Of a DNA stretch of 51,807 nucleotides, positions 1 to 6,984 are shown piece after piece. Source of the DNA: Gammaproteobacteria bacterium (GTDB taxonomy: Bacteria > Pseudomonadota > Gammaproteobacteria > Xanthomonadales > Marinicellaceae). Position numbers and translations under genes: made by a program. The DNA is taken from positions 1-51,807 of the forward strand of contig JAJRQG010000039.1 of NCBI GenBank assembly GCA_024280395.1, read 5' to 3'. Below the pieces are notes generated by a model, which saw only the letters and a list, made by a program, of their open reading frames with translations, did no database searches and was not told the DNA's origin. How positions within the stretch are numbered: position 1 is the first letter of the stretch; the number at the start of each line of letters is the position of its first letter.

Positions 1-120
1 AGTGATGGTAGTTCAGGGCTAACTGCTGTCAGTGATGGTAGTTCAGGGCTAACTGCTGTCAGTGATGGTAGTTCAGGGCTAACCGCTGTCAGTGATGGTA
101 GTTCCGGTGTTACAAGTATT
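1..120 (+). repeat. 30-bp in-frame tandem repeat
   Basis: The units 1-30 and 31-60 are identical. Unit 61-90 differs by one silent base (T to C at 84). Unit 91-120 keeps the first half and diverges in the second. The array runs off the left edge, so the copy number is unknown. Near identity at the DNA level points to recent expansion or homogenisation by slippage or recombination. Confidence 0.95.
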
Positions 121-213
121 GAAAACGTACAATTTATGCAACTGGGCAACGGTTTTATAAGAAGCTGCTTTCAAATGCAGAATAACACAGTAACTTGCAC
201 CATAAGTAGATAA
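1..213 (+). CDS. 3' end of a repeat-containing protein (partial)
   Basis: Frame 1 is open from the window edge to a TAA at 211-213. It reads three copies of SDGSSGLTAV, a variant copy SDGSSGVTSI, and a unique tail of about 30 residues that includes FIRSCFQMQ and NNTVTCTISR. The gene begins outside the window, so no start codon is seen. Low-complexity Ser/Gly/Asp repeats before a short tail with two cysteines suggest an exported or surface protein, but no family is recognised. The two tail cysteines could form a disulphide (inference). No clear gene follows until the convergent htpX at 500; the interval 214-499 holds only a hairpin at 297-330. Confidence 0.6.
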   Translation, partial: SDGSSGLTAVSDGSSGLTAVSDGSSGLTAVSDGSSGVTSIENVQFMQLGNGFIRSCFQMQNNTVTCTISR

Positions 214-296
214 TAAAATTGGCCTGACCACCAATTAAAAACCTATTAAAGAAAGCGCAATCCCACTAATTTCTTTAATCTATGATAGGAATATAT

Positions 297-330
297 CATG
301 CCTTAATTATAGAAACATAATTAAGGCATG
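297..330. terminator. Perfect 14-bp hairpin between convergent genes
   Basis: CATGCCTTAATTAT at 297-310 and its exact reverse complement at 317-330 enclose the loop AGAAAC. It lies between the plus-strand gene ending at 213 and the minus-strand htpX ending at 500, where a bidirectional terminator would be expected. Only a weak T-rich tract (GATTTTCTGT) follows and the stem is AT-rich, so terminator function is inferred from position and stem quality. It could also be a remnant of a palindromic repeat. Confidence 0.5.
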
Positions 331-499
331 GATTTTCTGTACCTACTGAATGACTGTGCGTATCAGAAGTTTCGATACTTATCGCGGCCTCTCCCTTACC
401 CACTTTCATTGATGGTTTGTAAAATCATTAATCGGTGCTTCTGTATACATGCTTTTCTAAACAAAGGGTAAGTGATTAATTGTGCGTTTTAGAAATTAT

Positions 500-1393
500 T
501 CAACTCAGAACATAATTATTGGCTTCCAATGCTGCAATTCTGTCTTCCAAGGGTGGGTGAGTAGCAAACAAACTGCGCAGTTTAGATTGACCACCAGAAA
601 TACCAAATGCTGCAAATTCACCTTTCAACTTATCTGGACTGGAAGCTCTTTGTAAAGCCTTTAAAGCGTTGATCATATTTTGATTGCTGGACAATCTGGC
701 ACCTCCGTTATCTGCATGGAATTCACGGTAACGAGAAAATTTGTTAATAATCATAGCGGCCAAGAATCCCAATAAAATCTGTGCGATCATGGTTCCAAGG
801 AATTGCCCAATGCCATAACCTCCCCCATTTCGATCGCTACGCATTGCAGCACTCACAGCATAGCCAATCACACGCGAAAAAAACATCACAAAAGCATTCA
901 ACACACCTTGCAACAATGCCATGGTTATCATATCACCATTGGCTACATGGCTAATTTCGTGACCCAATACTGCTTCAACTTCTTCACGGCGCATGTTTTC
1001 AAGCAATCCAGTGCTTACTGCTACAAGTGCGTTGTTTCGGCTCATGCCTGTGGCAAAAGCATTGGGACTGGTAGAATTAAACACACCTACTTCAGGCATA
1101 CCAATGCCAGCTTTATTGGCTTGCCGCTTCACCGTATCCATTAACCACATTTCTGTTTCATTGCTTGGACTATCGATTACTTGTACGCCCATAGAGCGTT
1201 TTGCCATCCATTTGGATATCGCCAAAGAAATAAAAGAACCAATAGAACCCCATAGAATTGAAAACACTGCCAAAGCCTTGTAGTTAAGGCCATTTTCATA
1301 CATATAACTGTCAAAACCAAATATGCGCATAACGATACTGATAACAGCCAAAATAGCCATATTGGTGGCTAAAAATAGAAACATTCTTTTCAT
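500..1393 (-). CDS. htpX: HtpX membrane zinc metalloprotease (M48)
   Basis: Protein of 297 residues, the usual size for HtpX. Two N-terminal membrane segments (about 5-25 and 38-60) precede a cytosolic protease domain with the zinc site HEISH at 145-149. A further hydrophobic pair follows at about 160-215, and REFHADNGGARL supplies the third zinc ligand. HtpX degrades damaged or misassembled inner-membrane proteins and works alongside FtsH in membrane quality control. The start is supported by GGAG about eight bases upstream of ATG. It has its own promoter at 1421-1450 and is separated from the upstream YccA-family gene by an intrinsic terminator, so it is probably transcribed alone. The next-gene pairing with YccA, an FtsH modulator family, fits a shared membrane-stress role. 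Confidence 0.96.
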   Translation of the reverse strand: MKRMFLFLATNMAILAVISIVMRIFGFDSYMYENGLNYKALAVFSILWGSIGSFISLAISKWMAKRSMGVQVIDSPSNETEMWLMDTVKRQANKAGIGMPEVGVFNSTSPNAFATGMSRNNALVAVSTGLLENMRREEVEAVLGHEISHVANGDMITMALLQGVLNAFVMFFSRVIGYAVSAAMRSDRNGGGYGIGQFLGTMIAQILLGFLAAMIINKFSRYREFHADNGGARLSSNQNMINALKALQRASSPDKLKGEFAAFGISGGQSKLRSLFATHPPLEDRIAALEANNYVLS

Positions 1394-1420
1394 GGGTTTA
1401 TCTCCAACTTAATTACAAAT

Positions 1421-1450
1421 ATTATGTGTGTTTGTGTTGTCTTTTTCAAG
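1421..1450 (-). promoter_or_regulatory. htpX promoter
   Basis: On the minus strand TTGAAA (1449-1444) lies exactly 17 bp before CATAAT (1426-1421), 5/6 matches to both sigma-70 boxes. The -35 sits in ACACTTGAAAA, which contains the sigma-32-type CTTGAAA. The same 11-mer occurs at the -35 of the YccA-family gene. No CCCCAT-type heat-shock -10 is evident, so the sigma-32 reading is speculative. Confidence 0.55.
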
Positions 1451-1483
1451 TGTCATTAGTCACGGACACTTCTGTTAAGCAAA

Positions 1484-1510
1484 AAAAAGAGAAGCAATGC
1501 TTCTCTTTTT
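1484..1510 (-). terminator. Intrinsic terminator after the YccA-family gene
   Basis: AAAAAGAGAAG (1484-1494) pairs with CTTCTCTTTTT (1500-1510) around the loop CAATG. Read on the minus strand the stem is followed by a run of T's (complement of the A run at 1481-1488), 20 bp past the stop of the gene at 1530. It may act in both directions. Confidence 0.8.
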
Positions 1511-1529
1511 CTATTAATTTTTATTTAAA

Positions 1530-2297
1530 TTAATCTCTTAACTTAGAAATCAATCTTAACATTTCGATATACAACCAAACGATTGTCACCATCAAGCCAA
1601 ATGCACCATACCATTCCATATGCTTTGGTGCACCTTCATTGGCACCTTTCTCGATAAAATCAAAATCCAATATAAGGTTCATGGCCGCAATAACAACAAT
1701 AAATAAGCTAATGCCGATACTCAACATGGATGAATTGCCAAATTGATTGACCGAAAAGTTAAAGCCAAATAATGATGCAACAATACTAATCACATAAAAA
1801 ATCATGATTCCCATAGTAGCAGTTACGATTACTTTTCTGAAGTAAGGCGTGGCTCGAATAATACCTGTGCGATAAGCCACTAACATACCTATAACGGTAG
1901 CCATTGTTGCCATAGCTGCTTGTACTGCAATACCTGGCCATCTGACTTCTAACATGCCCGATAAAGCACCCAAAAACACCCCTTCAACTGCTGCATAAAT
2001 TGGTCCAACAGTGGAAGCCCAATGAGGACGCATTCTGATAGCAACAGCGGCACCTATTGATACTGCTAGGCTTACCCAGAAAAAAGGCATTAATAGTGAT
2101 GGATTGGAACTCACTTGACCCCAACCCCATGCACCTGTTGCCATAGCAATCAAAATCAATAAACCAGTCTTGTTAATCGTACCATTGATAGTCATGCGTT
2201 GCGAAACATCACCTACAAACTGATCGGTTGGACCTAAACTCAAGTTTTCAGTCTGTTCAAATGCTTTCATCGCAGGATTTGAAGATTTTAAATTCAT
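1530..2297 (-). CDS. Bax inhibitor-1/YccA family membrane protein
   Basis: Protein of 255 residues with a soluble N-terminus of about 40 residues (MNLKSSNPAMKAF) and seven hydrophobic segments, matching the bacterial BaxI_1 (YccA/BI-1-like) architecture. The E. coli relative YccA binds FtsH and limits its protease activity; other BI-1 members act as ion or calcium leak channels. The C-terminal segment with IEMLRLISKLRD resembles the cytoplasmic tail of the family. It lies downstream of orn on the same strand with a 53-bp gap holding a good promoter, and upstream of htpX. A membrane stress or FtsH-modulating role is inferred from family and neighbour. The gene is not named because this clade is distinct from E. 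coli yccA. Confidence 0.88.
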   Translation of the reverse strand: MNLKSSNPAMKAFEQTENLSLGPTDQFVGDVSQRMTINGTINKTGLLILIAMATGAWGWGQVSSNPSLLMPFFWVSLAVSIGAAVAIRMRPHWASTVGPIYAAVEGVFLGALSGMLEVRWPGIAVQAAMATMATVIGMLVAYRTGIIRATPYFRKVIVTATMGIMIFYVISIVASLFGFNFSVNQFGNSSMLSIGISLFIVVIAAMNLILDFDFIEKGANEGAPKHMEWYGAFGLMVTIVWLYIEMLRLISKLRD

Positions 2298-2326
2298 AAA
2301 TTTTCTCTTAATAATTATTACTATTG

Positions 2327-2355
2327 ATTATAAGGTTATTTGACCGCTTTTCAAG
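2327..2355 (-). promoter_or_regulatory. Promoter of the YccA-family gene
   Basis: Minus strand: TTGAAA (2354-2349), a 16-bp spacer, then TATAAT (2332-2327). The -35 overlaps the last codons of orn and is embedded in ACACTTGAAAA, identical to the 11-mer at the htpX -35. This allows transcription independent of orn. Confidence 0.6.
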
Positions 2356-2902
2356 TGTTAAGTTCACCCAAGAACTGACGATAGTATTTCAATTCTTCTA
2401 TCGATTCACGTACATCATCCATCGCCAAGTGATTGCCCATCTTACTAAAGCCGTCGAGTATCTTCGGGTTCCAACGGGTAAACAACTCTTTAATACTGCT
2501 GACATCTATTTGACGATAATGGAAATAATTTTCTAAATCAGGCATCCATTTGGCTAAAAACCTTCTGTCTTGACAAATGGTATTGCCACACATAGGAGAG
2601 CGGTGAATATCAATGTGCTCTTGTAGAAACTCAATGGACAATCTTTCAGCATCTTGCACTGAGTACTCAGACTCTTCAACACGCGTCCACAAACCAGAAT
2701 CTGTATGGTGTTCAGTGTTCCAGTCATCCATCTTTTCCAAAACAGAGGTCGATTGATGAATTGCCATCGCTTCGCCCTCTGCAACCACATTAAGATTCTT
2801 ATCTGTAACAATCAAAGCAATCTCAATAATGCGGTCTTTCATCGGGTTTAAACCCGTCATTTCTAAATCAATCCAAATCAAATTGGTCTTTTTATCACTC
2901 AT
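2351..2902 (-). CDS. orn: Oligoribonuclease
   Basis: Orn of 183 residues, normal length. It is a DEDDh 3'-5' exonuclease that removes the last di- to pentanucleotide products of RNA decay and hydrolyses pGpG, the product of c-di-GMP turnover. [11 protein letters not shown] near the N-terminus supplies the first Asp/Glu pair, and [14 protein letters not shown] near the C-terminus supplies the last His/Asp. The start at 2902 gives the expected N-terminus. It is divergent from rsgA, a common gammaproteobacterial pairing, here split by a short inverted-repeat element. The c-di-GMP link is relevant because an HD-GYP-type gene and a type IV pilus operon lie in the same window (inference). Confidence 0.97.
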   Translation of the reverse strand: MSDKKTNLIWIDLEMTGLNPMKDRIIEIALIVTDKNLNVVAEGEAMAIHQSTSVLEKMDDWNTEHHTDSGLWTRVEESEYSVQDAERLSIEFLQEHIDIHRSPMCGNTICQDRRFLAKWMPDLENYFHYRQIDVSSIKELFTRWNPKILDGFSKMGNHLAMDDVRESIEELKYYRQFLGELNT

Positions 2903-2944
2903 TTATAATCCTTAAATTTATTTTGCCGCTATTTTAACCCAAAG

Positions 2945-3110
2945 CTAGGAGCTTGTCCGAGAATAGGAATCGTAATGAAGGAAAGTTGGGTTTAGGGCGA
3001 TTTTTTGCTTTTTTGAGGAGAATAATCGCACTATTTGACGAAAAAAAGCGGAAAATGGCACAAATTCAACTTTTCTGTAATAGATTTTCTATTCTCGGAC
3101 AAGCTCCTAG
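2945..3110. mobile_element. 166-bp MITE-like element between orn and rsgA
   Basis: The ends are 22-bp perfect inverted repeats (2945-2966 and 3089-3110), beginning CTAGGAGCTTGTCCGAGAAT. Because CTAG is itself palindromic, the true element may be 2949-3106 flanked by a CTAG target duplication, as made by some IS5-type transposases. Subterminal sequence continues the symmetry imperfectly (AAAGTTG at 2982-2988, CAACTTT at 3067-3073), and the centre has a further GCGATT/AATCGC pair. There is no coding capacity. It sits in the divergent orn/rsgA intergenic region and could affect either promoter. Confidence 0.8.
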
Positions 3111-3132
3111 GTAGAACATGTAAAATACTTTA

Positions 3133-4017
3133 ATGAAAAAATACCGAGTAATTTCGACACAAAAACAAACCGCCTTGGTTATTAATACCGAATCAGGTGT
3201 CCAACAAGCCTGTTTTTTTGCCCGCAAATTTAAACCCATTTGTGGTGATTATGTAGAGATTCAAATCAACAAAAATGAACACTTGATCACCAAAATACTT
3301 CCACAAAACAATGTCTTTTCACGCGCCAACCACAAAGGACAACGGCAAAATATCGCCGCCAATGTCGACAACCAAATCATTGTAGTTGCCGTTAAACCCG
3401 AACCGACCAGAGATTTAATCAATCGTTATTTGATTGCAGCACACCTGTGTGGCATGAAGCCAATCATTGTCTTTAATAAAAATGACATGGATAAAGACTT
3501 TTTCAATGAAACCAATGACTTATACCAATCATTGGGCTATACAACATTGTCCACCAATGCCAAAAACCAAACCAACTTTGATGAATTGATTGCGTTAATG
3601 ACCAACAAAACCTCTATTTTTGTCGGTATGTCAGGTGTAGGCAAATCCTCCATCAGCGAAATCATATTAAAACAACCCTTAAAAACGGGGGAAATCTCCA
3701 AGAAAACAGGCAAAGGTTCGCATGTGACCTCGGTTACCCACATGTATAAAATCCCCGATATTGAAGGATTCCTGATTGATTCACCAGGCGTATGGGAATA
3801 CGGACTGTGGAAAATGGACGAACACGATATTGCCGCGGGGTTCCCTGAAATTCAAGCTAAAATGGGGCATTGTAAATTTAGCAATTGTACACATACTCAT
3901 GAACCAGGTTGTGGTATTAAAGCAGCTGTTGAAAACAAAGAAATCAATCAATTGCGTTATAATTCTTATTTGAGAATCATAGATTCGATGAAGTATTGGG
4001 ATGAGAATAATTATTAA
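3133..4017 (+). CDS. rsgA: Ribosome small subunit-dependent GTPase A
   Basis: RsgA (YjeQ) of 294 residues, a late 30S maturation GTPase. It shows the circularly permuted G-motif order that defines the family: G4 NKND at 115-118, then the P-loop GMSGVGKSS at 165-173, then G3 DSPG near 217. An N-terminal OB-fold of about 70 residues precedes the GTPase, and a C-terminal zinc knuckle with CKFSNCTHTHEPGC follows. It is slightly shorter than the E. coli protein (350) because N- and C-terminal extensions are reduced. No strong ribosome binding site is visible before the ATG at 3133. Inverted-repeat elements flank it on both sides. Confidence 0.97.
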   Translation: MKKYRVISTQKQTALVINTESGVQQACFFARKFKPICGDYVEIQINKNEHLITKILPQNNVFSRANHKGQRQNIAANVDNQIIVVAVKPEPTRDLINRYLIAAHLCGMKPIIVFNKNDMDKDFFNETNDLYQSLGYTTLSTNAKNQTNFDELIALMTNKTSIFVGMSGVGKSSISEIILKQPLKTGEISKKTGKGSHVTSVTHMYKIPDIEGFLIDSPGVWEYGLWKMDEHDIAAGFPEIQAKMGHCKFSNCTHTHEPGCGIKAAVENKEINQLRYNSYLRIIDSMKYWDENNY

Positions 4018-4044
4018 TGAAATGCAATCGACATAAACACCATT

Positions 4045-4262
4045 CGGGTAGTTGGCTTTAGTCAACACTTTTTAAAACCTACGGTTTTTTGGTTGACTAA
4101 AGAGACTGTGAAAGTCTTATGGGCGAAGAAAATACGCTAATAAAGGCGGAAAACGCCGTGACTAGCTTGCTAATTCCAAGTTTTTCAACGAATCGTAGCG
4201 TTTTTTGTGCCATTTTTACTCGTCATCAGAATACTTTCACAGTCTCTAAAGCCAACTACCCG
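4045..4262. repeat. 22-bp-arm palindrome interrupted by an insertion
   Basis: The left arm 4045-4066 starts CGGGTAGTTGGCTTTAG. Its complement is split: GTTGACTAAA (4092-4101) and GCCAACTACCCG (4251-4262). Removing 4102-4250 restores a perfect 22-bp stem. The remaining loop contains the small hairpin AAAACC-TAC-GGTTTT followed by T's, which could have served as an rsgA terminator. The arm contains GTAG, the tetranucleotide common at the foot of REP hairpins, so the original unit may be a REP-like palindrome (inference). Confidence 0.85.
4098..4250. mobile_element. 145-bp MITE with TAAA target duplication
   Basis: The element is 4102-4246. It starts GAGACTGTGAAAGT (4102-4115) and ends with the exact reverse complement (4233-4246); the match continues imperfectly for about six more bases. 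It is flanked by TAAA at 4098-4101 and 4247-4250. It is non-coding, so it would have been mobilised in trans by a transposase not present in this window. It has split the right arm of an older palindrome, giving direct internal evidence of the insertion event. Confidence 0.88.
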
Positions 4263-4319
4263 TCTGAGTTCTTTTAAATTTAACATCATAAAATGGGACA
4301 AACCCATCAAAACTAAACT

Positions 4320-4892
4320 ATGAACATAAAATATTGCCAATACTGCGGTGGGAAAACCGAGAACAAAATCCCGAAAACAGACGATCATATGCGTGCCATC
4401 TGTAGCCAATGCCATGCCATTCACTACCAAAATCCAAAAATTATCACGGGTGTTATTGTTGAACATGAAGGTCAAATACTGTTGGCCAAACGCGCGATAG
4501 AACCCCGTTATGGCACTTGGACCATACCTGCTGGCTTTATGGAATTGGGTGAAACCGTACAAGTCGGTGCGGCACGAGAATGTTTTGAAGAAACCGAAGC
4601 CAAACTTAAAAACATGGAACTATTCGGTGTGTATAACACCACCGTTAACTCACAAGTTTACACCATTTTTAGAGCACAACTGGCAGAACCCCATTTTAAA
4701 GCCACGATTGAAAGTTTGGAAGTTGAATTATTCAACCCCAATGACATTCCCTGGGATGATTTGGCCTTTCCCTGTGTGGTTGCTGCACTCAGACGCTTTG
4801 TTAAAGAACTAGAAACTGGATTTACAGTGCAGCTTGAGGATATTCACGGAGATTTTAAAGGTTCTACAAGCAATGGCTATTTTGATCATTAA
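4320..4892 (+). CDS. Nudix hydrolase with N-terminal zinc ribbon
   Basis: Protein of 190 residues. The N-terminus has two CxxC pairs (CQYCGG and CSQCH) forming a zinc ribbon. The Nudix fold follows, with the signature around GFMELGETVQVGAARECFEE (G-x5-E-x7-RE-x2-EE), which binds the metal and hydrolyses a nucleoside diphosphate linked to another group. The architecture resembles the NudC-related ADP-ribose/NADH pyrophosphatases, but the length and sequence do not fix the substrate. The start at 4320 places the zinc ribbon at the extreme N-terminus, as in relatives; the ribosome binding site is weak. The stop overlaps the convergent proB stop by 4 bp. Confidence 0.88.
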   Translation: MNIKYCQYCGGKTENKIPKTDDHMRAICSQCHAIHYQNPKIITGVIVEHEGQILLAKRAIEPRYGTWTIPAGFMELGETVQVGAARECFEETEAKLKNMELFGVYNTTVNSQVYTIFRAQLAEPHFKATIESLEVELFNPNDIPWDDLAFPCVVAALRRFVKELETGFTVQLEDIHGDFKGSTSNGYFDH

Positions 4893-5650
4893 AAGATAAA
4901 CCGCGTGTGCTTCGTATTTTTCTGAATGGAATCCAAAATAAAATTAGTTTTCCCGCCGTTTACAATCCACATTTGTGTCCCACAACGGGCACATATTTCT
5001 GCGGCTTGGATTTTTGAAGTCATGCCTCCTGTACCCAATTGATTGTCAACATTGTCATCGATATACTTTTTGCACTCAACTATATTGTTGATAACTGGTA
5101 TTAATTGAGCATCTGAGTGTTTTTGTGGGTTTTTATCGAATAAACCATCTATATCAGATGCCAACATCAGTAAATCTGCATCCAATAAATTCGCCACATA
5201 AGCCGATAGTTTATCATTGTCACCAAAAACGATTTCATCAATAGCAATGGTGTCATTTTCATTGATGATTGGGACAAAGTTATTTTTAAATAAATCACCC
5301 AGGGTGTTTTTGATATTGGCTTGTGCATCCTGATTGTCAAAATCCCGGTAAGTCAGTAAACACTGAGCCGAAGCAATGCCAAAGTCTCTAAATATTTCAT
5401 TGTAAATTTGCATCAAAATCGGCTGTCCAATCGCTGACAATGCCTGACGGGAACCTGACAATTGCCAGTTATTGACTTCGATGAAATGTTTGGCTGTGGC
5501 AATCGCACCTGATGATACGATAGCAATATTGTGGTCTTTTTGCAGTGCTACAATTTGTCTGGCTATGTCTTCAATTTTGCCCCGTGATATACGGTTAGAA
5601 CCGGCAGTTAATGTTGATGAACCAATCTTTAAGATAAGTGTTTTTTTCAT
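4889..5650 (-). CDS. proB: Glutamate 5-kinase without PUA domain
   Basis: ProB of 253 residues from the ATG at 5650 (MKKTLILKIGSSTLTAG); an in-frame upstream start at 5683 would add 11 residues with no family support. It phosphorylates glutamate in the first step of proline synthesis. The amino acid kinase fold is complete: KIGSST near the N-terminus, IVSSGAIA, the INENDTIA segment and GTGGMTSKI near the C-terminus. E. coli ProB is 367 residues with a C-terminal PUA domain; here the protein ends right after the kinase fold. It is downstream of proA on the same strand after an unusual 152-bp spacer, so the two steps are probably co-expressed but not tightly coupled. Confidence 0.93.
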   Translation of the reverse strand: MKKTLILKIGSSTLTAGSNRISRGKIEDIARQIVALQKDHNIAIVSSGAIATAKHFIEVNNWQLSGSRQALSAIGQPILMQIYNEIFRDFGIASAQCLLTYRDFDNQDAQANIKNTLGDLFKNNFVPIINENDTIAIDEIVFGDNDKLSAYVANLLDADLLMLASDIDGLFDKNPQKHSDAQLIPVINNIVECKKYIDDNVDNQLGTGGMTSKIQAAEICARCGTQMWIVNGGKTNFILDSIQKNTKHTRFIF

Positions 5651-5802
5651 AAAATAAAGCCTGATTTTTTTACCATGAAACACTTAAAGAACAGGAAGGT
5701 TTTTGTTTGTTCATTCTTAGCGATAGCAGTGTTTTTAAGTTCGCTATTTATAATATACATATTTTATATCCTTCATATCCTTCATGGTAATTTGCTCTTT
5801 CA
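5651..5802. other. Palindrome-rich spacer between proA and proB
   Basis: TACCATGAA (5671-5679) pairs with TTCATGGTA (5781-5789). Inside, ACTTAAAGAAC (5682-5692) nearly pairs with GTTTTTAAGT (5731-5740). The 9-mer ATCCTTCAT is tandemly repeated near 5767-5784. The spacer interrupts an otherwise tight minus-strand gene run. It could be a decayed mobile palindrome or an RNA structure tuning proB; neither is shown. Confidence 0.45.
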
Positions 5803-6984
5803 TTATCCTCGTACATGCCCATTTCCTGAGATAAACCATTTATTGGTCACCAATTCATTCAATCCAACGGGTCCTCGAAAATGCAGTTTTTGGGTGCTAA
5901 TGGCAATTTCTGCTCCCAAACCAAACTCACCACCATCGGTATATCTGGTTGATGCATTGTGATAAACCGCAGCACAATCGACTTGATGCTGGAATTTATC
6001 CGCTGTACTGCTATCATCAGTCACAATAACAGCCGAATGTCCTCCTGAGTATTTATTAATCATCAATATGGCTTCGTCAATATTGCTGATTTGTGCCAAT
6101 AAAATTTTACTGGACAGGAATTCTTGATAGAAGGTGTCATCATTTTCAATGGGTACAATATTGGTGTTTAAATCGCAGATAAAATTATTACTGACTATTT
6201 CTATTTCATTGTCCAACAAAGCTGAGATGATTTTTTTTATTCTGCCTACGCCGTGATTGGTATGAATCAGTACTTTGTCTAAAGCATTGCAGACACTGAT
6301 GCGTTTTTTTCCATCGATGATAATATTCACAGCCATATCAATATCTGCATCGGCATCAATGTACATAAAGTTGTTGCCGCGACCTGAAATAATCATTGGG
6401 ATATCGGTATTTTCACGAATGGAATTGATTAATTGTTCTCCTCCACGCGGTATAATAACATCAATTTTTTTGTCTTTACTTTGTATCAAGTCTTGGGTTT
6501 GTTGGCGGTTATAATCTAGATACTGAACAACGTCCTCGTCTTGATTGTTCTTTCTTAAAGCCTGTTGCCATAAATCGGTTAACAACAAGTTAGACAGCCT
6601 GGCTTCTTTTCCACCTTTTAACAGTATCTTATTGCCAGCCTTAAATGCGGTAATTGCTGCTTCTATAGTCACATCTGGGCGAGATTCATATATGATTAAA
6701 ATCGTTCCAAAGGGCACCACACGGTTTTCAACTCTCAACCCAGGCTCTTTGTCATACGCATACAAAACCTTGCCTTCTGGGTCATCCATCTGCATCACTT
6801 TCAATATTGATGTCTCCATACCCTGTATTTTTTCATCATCAACTTTTAGACGATCATACAATGCCTCGTCATCTGTATTACAATTGGCCAAATCTATTTC
6901 ATTGGCTTTTATTATTTCTACTGAATTTGCAGCTATTAAATTGGCCAAGTCTTGCAGTATGTGATTTTTAGTTTCTGTATTCAT
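5803..6984 (-). CDS. proA: Glutamate-5-semialdehyde dehydrogenase
   Basis: ProA of 393 residues from the ATG at 6984 (MNTETKNHILQDLANLIAAN); reading further upstream adds a non-homologous stretch inside the next gene. It reduces gamma-glutamyl phosphate to glutamate-5-semialdehyde using NADPH. Family landmarks include VPFGTILIIYESRPDVT, the KGGKEA segment, the catalytic-cysteine region ISVCNALDKVLIH, and the C-terminal TDGGEFGLGAEIAIST and GPVGLNELVTNKW. The start codon overlaps the stop of the upstream threonine aldolase gene as ATGA, so the two are translationally coupled. It is slightly shorter than the E. coli enzyme (417). Confidence 0.96.
   Translation of the reverse strand: MNTETKNHILQDLANLIAANSVEIIKANEIDLANCNTDDEALYDRLKVDDEKIQGMETSILKVMQMDDPEGKVLYAYDKEPGLRVENRVVPFGTILIIYESRPDVTIEAAITAFKAGNKILLKGGKEARLSNLLLTDLWQQALRKNNQDEDVVQYLDYNRQQTQDLIQSKDKKIDVIIPRGGEQLINSIRENTDIPMIISGRGNNFMYIDADADIDMAVNIIIDGKKRISVCNALDKVLIHTNHGVGRIKKIISALLDNEIEIVSNNFICDLNTNIVPIENDDTFYQEFLSSKILLAQISNIDEAILMINKYSGGHSAVIVTDDSSTADKFQHQVDCAAVYHNASTRYTDGGEFGLGAEIAISTQKLHFRGPVGLNELVTNKWFISGNGHVRG

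Noticed and set aside
1-120. 30-bp direct repeats as a CRISPR array
   Set aside because: Units are directly adjacent with no spacers and stay in one open frame that continues to a stop at 211-213.
5675-5962. Plus-strand frame with a signal-like N-terminus (MKHLKNRKVFVCSFLAIAVF)
   Set aside because: It runs antisense into proA, has no ribosome binding site and no homology by eye; hydrophobicity is expected from AT-rich sequence.
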